Source: Chloroflexia bacterium
GTDB taxonomy: Bacteria > Chloroflexota > Chloroflexia > Thermomicrobiales > UBA6265
DNA length: 9,465 nt
Direction of reading: 5' to 3'
NCBI GenBank assembly: GCA_013696265.1
Contig: JACCYX010000029.1
Span: 1 to 9,465 of the forward strand
Under the pieces are notes generated by a model. The model made no database searches and had not been told where the DNA came from. It was given only the letters and a program-made list of their open reading frames with translations. Within the stretch, counting starts at the first letter, position 1, and each line of letters opens with the position of its first letter. This document shows positions 5,280 through 9,465 of this stretch, piece by piece. The position numbers and the translations under genes were made by a program.

Positions 5280-6032
5280 ATGTTTACGTCCAACCCCACA
5301 ACCATGCCCAACCCCAAAGACCGCACGGCAACCGCTCGATTGCTGGTCGTTGAAGACGAACCGTCGATTTCAGGCTTCGTGCGCCGGGGACTGATCTTCG
5401 AAGGCTACGATGTCGAAGTCGCCGAGTCAGGCCGGGCCGCGCTTGAGGCGATGCGCGATCGCCCCCCCGACCTGGTCGTCCTCGACCTGATGTTGCCGGA
5501 AGTCGACGGTATCGAAGTGACGCGGCGTGCCCGCGCCGCCGAGGAGGCGGACGACCTGCCGCGGGTTCCGATCCTGATGCTCACCGCCAGGGACGCGATC
5601 GTGGACCGGGTGGCCGGCCTGGAAGTCGGGGCCGATGACTACCTCGTCAAGCCGTTCGACTTCGACGAACTGCTGGCCCGCGTCCGCGCCTTGCTCCGGC
5701 GCGTCAAGCCGGAAACCGATCGCAAACCGGCCGAGGTGTTGTCGTACCAGAACTTGGCGATGGATCTCTCCAGCCGGAGCGTGACGCGCGCCGGACAGGA
5801 GATCGAGTTGACCGCGCGCGAGTTCGACCTGCTGGCGATGTTCCTGCGCCACCCCAACCAGGTGCTGACCCGGTCGACGCTCATGCAGCGGGTCTGGGGG
5901 GAGGACTTCTACGGGGAATCCAACGTCCTGGAGGTGGTCATCGGCAATGTCCGGCGCTCGCTGGAGATCGATGACCTGCCACGCGTGATCCAAACCGTGC
6001 GCGGCATCGGTTACGTGCTCCGGAGCACCTGA
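5280..6032 (+). CDS. OmpR/PhoB-family response regulator
   Basis: A 250-residue DNA-binding response regulator. The receiver domain (about 20-135) has the acidic pair E25/D26, the phospho-acceptor D69 in VVLDLMLP, the switch Thr102 in MLTARD and Lys124 in LVKPFD. The winged-helix effector domain (about 150-248) shows LTAREFDLLAMFL, the recognition-helix region YGESNVLEVVIGNVRR and the wing TVRGIGYVL. Phosphorylation by the kinase encoded next would drive dimerisation on tandem direct repeats. Repeats with an 11-bp period lie upstream of this gene and of the htrA gene, so both are candidate targets. The ATG at 5280 follows a GGTGGTG box; the ATG at 5304 is an alternative that would only trim an unstructured leader. 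The stop overlaps the kinase start by 1 nt (TGATG). Confidence 0.95.
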   Translation: MFTSNPTTMPNPKDRTATARLLVVEDEPSISGFVRRGLIFEGYDVEVAESGRAALEAMRDRPPDLVVLDLMLPEVDGIEVTRRARAAEEADDLPRVPILMLTARDAIVDRVAGLEVGADDYLVKPFDFDELLARVRALLRRVKPETDRKPAEVLSYQNLAMDLSSRSVTRAGQEIELTAREFDLLAMFLRHPNQVLTRSTLMQRVWGEDFYGESNVLEVVIGNVRRSLEIDDLPRVIQTVRGIGYVLRST

Positions 6033-7759
6033 TGGCTGGGCGCCTGGAACAGCGGCCGCTCGATGAATCCCACCGTGTCCCTTCCGCGAAAGAGCAGGTT
6101 GAGACGGTTCCTGGCGTCCAGAAGAAGAGCCGCTTCACTGTCCAGGAGTTCGAAGCTCCGTACTACAAGTCGATCCGCTTCCGGCTCACCGCGTGGTACG
6201 CCGCCGCCCTCATCCTCGTTATTGTCGCCCTCTCGGTCTCGCTGCATACGCTGCTCGTGCGGGCGCTCAGCAACGATGCCCAGAGCCGCCTCGGCAACGC
6301 CGTGGTGGAACTCGAGGACAACATCAGCGTAGTCGCTCGCCTGACCAGCCCGCGGGACCCTCCGGACCTGGGGCCCTACTACGCGGTCACCCCACCCAGT
6401 TTCGACTCGACTTTGATCTCAGGTCTCTGGTACTCGGTGTTCGACAACCGGCGGGTGGTGGTGGAAGTCGATTCTCCCGGCGGGCTCTCCACCATCCCCG
6501 ATGACCTGGAGGACGCCCTTGGCGACGACGATGTCTTCGAGGTCGACCGCAATACCTTCAAATCCTTCCAGGTCGGCGGCGTTGAGTCAATGGTGCTCGT
6601 CGCGCCGTTCCAGGCGGAATCGGTACCGGGCATACCAGGACCCACGGCGGGCTGGATCGTCGTCGGCGAACCCATCGGTTCGCGGGCCAACATCATCCAG
6701 GTTGTCGACCAGATACTTCGCCTATTTGGGGTCGTGGGCGTTGCCCTGGCCGTCTGGGGTGGATGGCTGATGGCGGGCCGCGCCCTGGCCCCGGTCGAAC
6801 GCATTACTCAAACGGCGGACTCGATTGGGAACCGGGACGGCACGGTGTCGCTTTCCCGCCGGCTCGAGGTGCCGGACACCGGCGACGAACTGAGCCGGCT
6901 CGCCCACACCTTCAACCGGATGCTCGACCGCATCGAAGAGGCATTCAATACCCAGCGGCGGTTCGTGGGCGATGCATCGCACGAGCTGCGGACGCCGCTC
7001 ACCTCGGTGCGCGGTCATGTTGATGTCCTGCTGCGCCAGCTCCGGTCCGATAGGGCGGCGATCGAAAAAGCGGACCTGATCGAGGAGCTGGGCGTCGTCC
7101 AGTTGGAAAGCGGGCGGATGAGCCGCCTGATCGATGACATGCTGGTGCTGGCCCGGACCGATGCCGCTAGCCAGGCCGACATCCTCAAGCTGCAGCCCGT
7201 CTCGCTCGACGTGCTCGCCAGGGAAGCCTTTCGCACGGCCAGCCATCTCGCCACCGGCCAGGAGTTGACCTTCACCATTGACGAACCTGTCACCCTGCAA
7301 GGCGACGGCGACCGGCTCGTCCAGGTCATGATCATCCTGATGGACAATGCCATCCGGCACACGCCGCTCGCCGGCACGGTCGATTTAAAGGTCGGCCGCG
7401 GCTTCGATCCCATCGAACGCGAATGGTGCGCCTCCATTCGCGTCAGCGACACGGGATGCGGGATCGGCGCCGAACACGTACCCCATCTATTCGAGCGGTT
7501 CTATCGGGCCGAGAACGCCCGGTCGCGGGCGTCGGGCGGTACGGGCCTGGGCCTCTCGATTGCCCTGACGATCGTGCGCGGCCACCTCGGCTGGATCGAC
7601 GTGGACACCGCCGCCGGCAAGGGCACGGTGTTCACCGTCTGGCTGCCGCTGGCCGTGCCCGATCAACCCGAGCCGCCGGGTACGGTGTCCAGCCCCGGTT
7701 CGGTTTCGACTGTGGAGAATGTCAAGCGCCGGATGCGCCTGGGTCTGCCCGGGCGGTAG
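6032..7759 (+). CDS. Membrane sensor histidine kinase, partner of the preceding regulator
   Basis: A 575-residue kinase. It has an unusually long cytoplasmic lead (about 1-50) and a first membrane helix (about 54-76). An extracytoplasmic sensor domain (about 78-222) follows that matches no family I recognise. The second helix lies at about 228-249, then a HAMP linker (to about 303). HisKA carries the phospho-acceptor H317 in DASHELRTPL. The ATPase domain has an N box (DNAIRHTP, N439), G1 (VSDTGCGIG, D473), an F box (LFERFYR) and G2 (GGTGLGLS, about 502-509). About 35 Pro/Ser-rich then basic residues end the protein. All catalytic motifs are intact. Its start overlaps the regulator stop, so the two are made together. 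Overall layout and the htrA neighbour recall MprB/CssS-type envelope-stress sensors; the signal is unknown. Confidence 0.95.
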   Translation: MAGRLEQRPLDESHRVPSAKEQVETVPGVQKKSRFTVQEFEAPYYKSIRFRLTAWYAAALILVIVALSVSLHTLLVRALSNDAQSRLGNAVVELEDNISVVARLTSPRDPPDLGPYYAVTPPSFDSTLISGLWYSVFDNRRVVVEVDSPGGLSTIPDDLEDALGDDDVFEVDRNTFKSFQVGGVESMVLVAPFQAESVPGIPGPTAGWIVVGEPIGSRANIIQVVDQILRLFGVVGVALAVWGGWLMAGRALAPVERITQTADSIGNRDGTVSLSRRLEVPDTGDELSRLAHTFNRMLDRIEEAFNTQRRFVGDASHELRTPLTSVRGHVDVLLRQLRSDRAAIEKADLIEELGVVQLESGRMSRLIDDMLVLARTDAASQADILKLQPVSLDVLAREAFRTASHLATGQELTFTIDEPVTLQGDGDRLVQVMIILMDNAIRHTPLAGTVDLKVGRGFDPIEREWCASIRVSDTGCGIGAEHVPHLFERFYRAENARSRASGGTGLGLSIALTIVRGHLGWIDVDTAAGKGTVFTVWLPLAVPDQPEPPGTVSSPGSVSTVENVKRRMRLGLPGR

Positions 7760-7784
7760 ATGCGGCCAAGGCCGTCAACCGCCC
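7751..7784. terminator. Hairpin between convergent kinase and fumarase genes
   Basis: GGGCGGT (7751-7757) pairs with ACCGCCC (7778-7784), enclosing a second inverted repeat, CGGC/GCCG (7763-7766 with 7771-7774). Both stop codons (TAG ending at 7759 and, on the minus strand, TGA at 7777-7775) fall within it, and only 15 bp lie between the genes. It could work for both directions, but no T-run is present on either side. Confidence 0.4.
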
Positions 7785-9190
7785 GAGGTCGCGCCCTTGA
7801 TGCCGGGTTCCGCCAGCTCGGTTGGATCGAGGATGCGATCGAGGTCCGCTGCCGAAAGGTCGGTGCGTTCGGCCGCAACCTCCTTCACCCGACGGCCCTC
7901 CGCGTACGCCTGCTTGGCGATCGCCGCGGCGGCGTCGTAGCCAATGATCGGGTTCAGTGCCGTGACCATAATCGGGTTGCGGTCGACCAGGTCGTTGATG
8001 TGGTCCACATTGGCGACGAATCCGGCCACCGCCTTGTCGGCGAGGACATTGGTGACGCTTGCCAGCAGGCCGATCGATTGCAGCAGGTTGTGAGCGATCA
8101 CGGGCAGCATCACGTTCAGTTCGAAGTTGCCGTGCTGGGCGCCGATCGCGATCGTGGCATCGTTGCCGATGACCTGGGCGCAAACCATCATCGTCGCCTC
8201 CGGGATCACCGGGTTGATCTTGCCGGGCATGATCGACGAGCCTGGCTGGAGCGCCGGGAGCACGATCTCCCCGAGCCCAGCGATCGGGCCGCTGTTCATG
8301 TGCCGCAGGTCGTTCGAAATCTTGATCATGGCCACGGCGAAGGCTTTCAGTTGGCCACTGATTTCGACGGCGGTGTCCTGGCTCGCCTGGGCTTCGAAGT
8401 GGTTGTCGGTTTCGACGAAAGGGAGTCCGGTTCGGGCCGAAAGCTCGGCCGCGACGCGCACCCCGAACTCGGGATGGGCGTTGAGCCCGGAGCCGACCGC
8501 CGTACCGCCCTGAGCGAGCTTGGCCAGCCGGGGCAAGCTGGATTCGATCCTCAGCCGGGCATTCCGGATCTGGGCCGCCCAGCCGCCGACTTCATCGCCG
8601 AGACGGACCGGGGTCGCGTCCATCAGGTGCGTGCGCCCGGTCTTGACGACCCCATGCAACTCCTCGGCGCGAACCCGGAGCGTGTGTTCCAGGTGCCGCA
8701 TCGCGGGGAGGAGCGCCTCTTCGATCTCCAGGTAGGCCGAAACGTGGATCGCCGTCGGAATCGTGTCGTTGCTGCTCTGCCCCATGTTCACATGGTCGTT
8801 GGGATGCGCCGCCGCGGCGGCGGGATCGATTTGGGCGGCGCGGGTCGCGATCACTTCGTTGGCGTTGGTGTTGGTCGAGGTGCCGGAACCGGTCTGGAAG
8901 ATGTCGAGCGGGAACTCCTCATCCCATCGTCCCTCGGCGACTTCATTGGCCGCCGCCTGGATGCTGGCGGAGACGGCGGGATCGAGCAGCCCGAGGTCGG
9001 TGTTGACCCTGGCGGTCGATGCCTTGATGAGTCCCAGCGCCCGCAGGAAGGGGCGTGAGAACCGGATCCCGCTGATCGGGAAGTTTTCGACCCCGCGGCC
9101 GGTCGACGCCCCGTACATGGCGCCGTTGGGCACCCGCATCTCGCCCATGCTGTCCCGCACGATCCGCGTCTGCTCCTGGTGCTCGCTCAT
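7775..9190 (-). CDS. fumC: Class II fumarate hydratase (fumarase C)
   Basis: A 471-residue protein, the usual length for iron-independent class II fumarases, which interconvert fumarate and L-malate in the TCA cycle as cytoplasmic homotetramers. Visible are the N-terminal substrate-loop region (MGEMRVPNGAMYG), TGSGTSTNTNANEV (about 100-113), the B-site-like HPNDHVNMGQSSND (129-142) and the catalytic His188 in TGRTHLMDATP. The superfamily signature GSSIMPGKINP (317-327) carries the catalytic Ser318. H188 and S318 fall at the same numbers as in the E. coli enzyme. The THLMDATP and TNTNANEV motifs favour fumarase over aspartase or argininosuccinate lyase, although aspartase-like relatives share much of the pattern. 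The ATG at 9190 has a GGGGAGA box 4 nt upstream. It follows a small membrane-protein gene by 45 bp and is probably in the same transcript. Confidence 0.94.
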   Translation of the reverse strand: MSEHQEQTRIVRDSMGEMRVPNGAMYGASTGRGVENFPISGIRFSRPFLRALGLIKASTARVNTDLGLLDPAVSASIQAAANEVAEGRWDEEFPLDIFQTGSGTSTNTNANEVIATRAAQIDPAAAAAHPNDHVNMGQSSNDTIPTAIHVSAYLEIEEALLPAMRHLEHTLRVRAEELHGVVKTGRTHLMDATPVRLGDEVGGWAAQIRNARLRIESSLPRLAKLAQGGTAVGSGLNAHPEFGVRVAAELSARTGLPFVETDNHFEAQASQDTAVEISGQLKAFAVAMIKISNDLRHMNSGPIAGLGEIVLPALQPGSSIMPGKINPVIPEATMMVCAQVIGNDATIAIGAQHGNFELNVMLPVIAHNLLQSIGLLASVTNVLADKAVAGFVANVDHINDLVDRNPIMVTALNPIIGYDAAAAIAKQAYAEGRRVKEVAAERTDLSAADLDRILDPTELAEPGIKGATSGG

Positions 9191-9235
9191 CGTGTCTCCC
9201 CATTCGGCGCGCCGGTTATTCAGGTTCGTTCCGTA

Positions 9236-9403
9236 TCAATCGACCAGGGCGATGATGAGGAGCAGGGCACCCACCCCCATGAAGACAAAGGGTACGTACC
9301 GCTGATACCCGAAGACCACCGGGACCTTGCCAGTCCGTGTAAGGACCAGGCGAAACACACCCGCGGCAATCATGATCAGGGCAACGACAATCCCGAAATC
9401 CAT
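9236..9403 (-). CDS. Small two-helix membrane protein upstream of fumC
   Basis: A 55-residue open frame from ATG (9403) to TGA (9236). The ribosome site is excellent: AGGAG with 7 nt to the ATG. The protein has a hydrophobic helix at about 3-21 (GIVVALIMIAAGVFRLVL), a short loop with positive residues (TRTGKVPVV, then GYQRY) and a second helix at about 37-54 (VPFVFMGVGALLLIIALV). It looks like a hairpin inner-membrane protein with no catalytic motif. I do not recognise a family. Strong start signal, hydrophobic pattern and GC-rich codons support a real gene, which simple length cut-offs would miss. It is 45 bp from fumC in the same direction, so co-transcription is likely; a functional tie to fumarase is not implied. 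Confidence 0.7.
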   Translation of the reverse strand: MDFGIVVALIMIAAGVFRLVLTRTGKVPVVFGYQRYVPFVFMGVGALLLIIALVD

Positions 9404-9433
9404 GCAACTCTCCTAAAGGCGGATTCCGCCCAA

Positions 9434-9450
9434 ACAATCGTCCCATTGTC
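9434..9450 (-). promoter_or_regulatory. Putative -10 and small inverted repeat upstream of the small membrane protein/fumC unit
   Basis: On the minus strand ATGACAATGGG reads as a -10-like GACAAT about 40 bp before the small gene. ACAAT (9434-9438) and ATTGT (9445-9449) form a 5-bp inverted repeat over it. The ACAATGGG string is shared with the proposed promoter of the J-domain gene. Any -35 box would be at or beyond the window edge. Confidence 0.3.
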
Positions 9451-9465
9451 ATGTCCGGGAAGCAT

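Noticed and set aside
7760..9058. Long plus-strand open frame opposite fumarase
   Set aside because: The opposite strand encodes a complete fumarase with all signatures; this frame is its antisense shadow.
9219..9240. A TTCAG motif between the small membrane gene and fumC as another regulator site
   Set aside because: Only one copy is present; no repeat follows at 11 bp, so it does not meet the pattern seen at the three clusters.

Overview
The window is GC-rich throughout, with tightly packed genes, short overlaps and several GTG starts. Protein content and sequence style point to a bacterium of the phylum Chloroflexota, probably a Thermomicrobia relative. This is judged from the flavour of the proteins (a D-aminoacylase tail, an unusual arginase-fold protein, a MprAB/CssRS-like two-component system) and has not been tested against a database. 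No mobile element, tRNA, rRNA or CRISPR array was seen. The window is chromosomal and housekeeping-like, with one interesting regulatory locus.

Layout. Positions 1-251 hold the 3' end of an N-acyl-D-amino-acid deacylase. It overlaps an aminoglycoside-phosphotransferase/homoserine-kinase-fold protein (232-1470) that lacks the Asp of the second metal-binding motif. A short tail-anchored J-domain protein converges on it on the minus strand (1370-1897), with a 101-bp tail-to-tail overlap. A divergent control region (1898-2167) carries two GTCACC/GGTGAC inverted repeats. From it leads a plus-strand pair: an arginase/agmatinase-fold protein with altered ligand residues (2168-3082) and a small acidic protein of unknown function that overlaps it (3069-3467).

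Positions 3468-7759 form an envelope-stress-like module. It holds a membrane-anchored HtrA/DegP-type protease with one PDZ domain (3587-4783), a 496-bp non-coding region, an OmpR/PhoB-type response regulator (5280-6032) and its sensor kinase (6032-7759, overlapping the regulator by 1 nt). The most notable signal is a set of short TTCAG-like motifs repeated with an exact 11-bp period. They occur in three clusters: before htrA (3483-), just after htrA (4812-) and before the regulator gene (4989/5000-). This is the geometry expected for an OmpR/PhoB-type regulator bound as tandem dimers. It suggests that the two-component system controls itself, the protease, and a possible small RNA between them (about 4875-4990) that ends in a strong hairpin.

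The right end is a minus-strand unit: a small two-helix membrane protein (9236-9403, shorter than usual gene-calling cut-offs but with an excellent ribosome binding site) followed by class II fumarase (7775-9190). The kinase and fumarase genes converge with a 15-bp gap covered by a hairpin.
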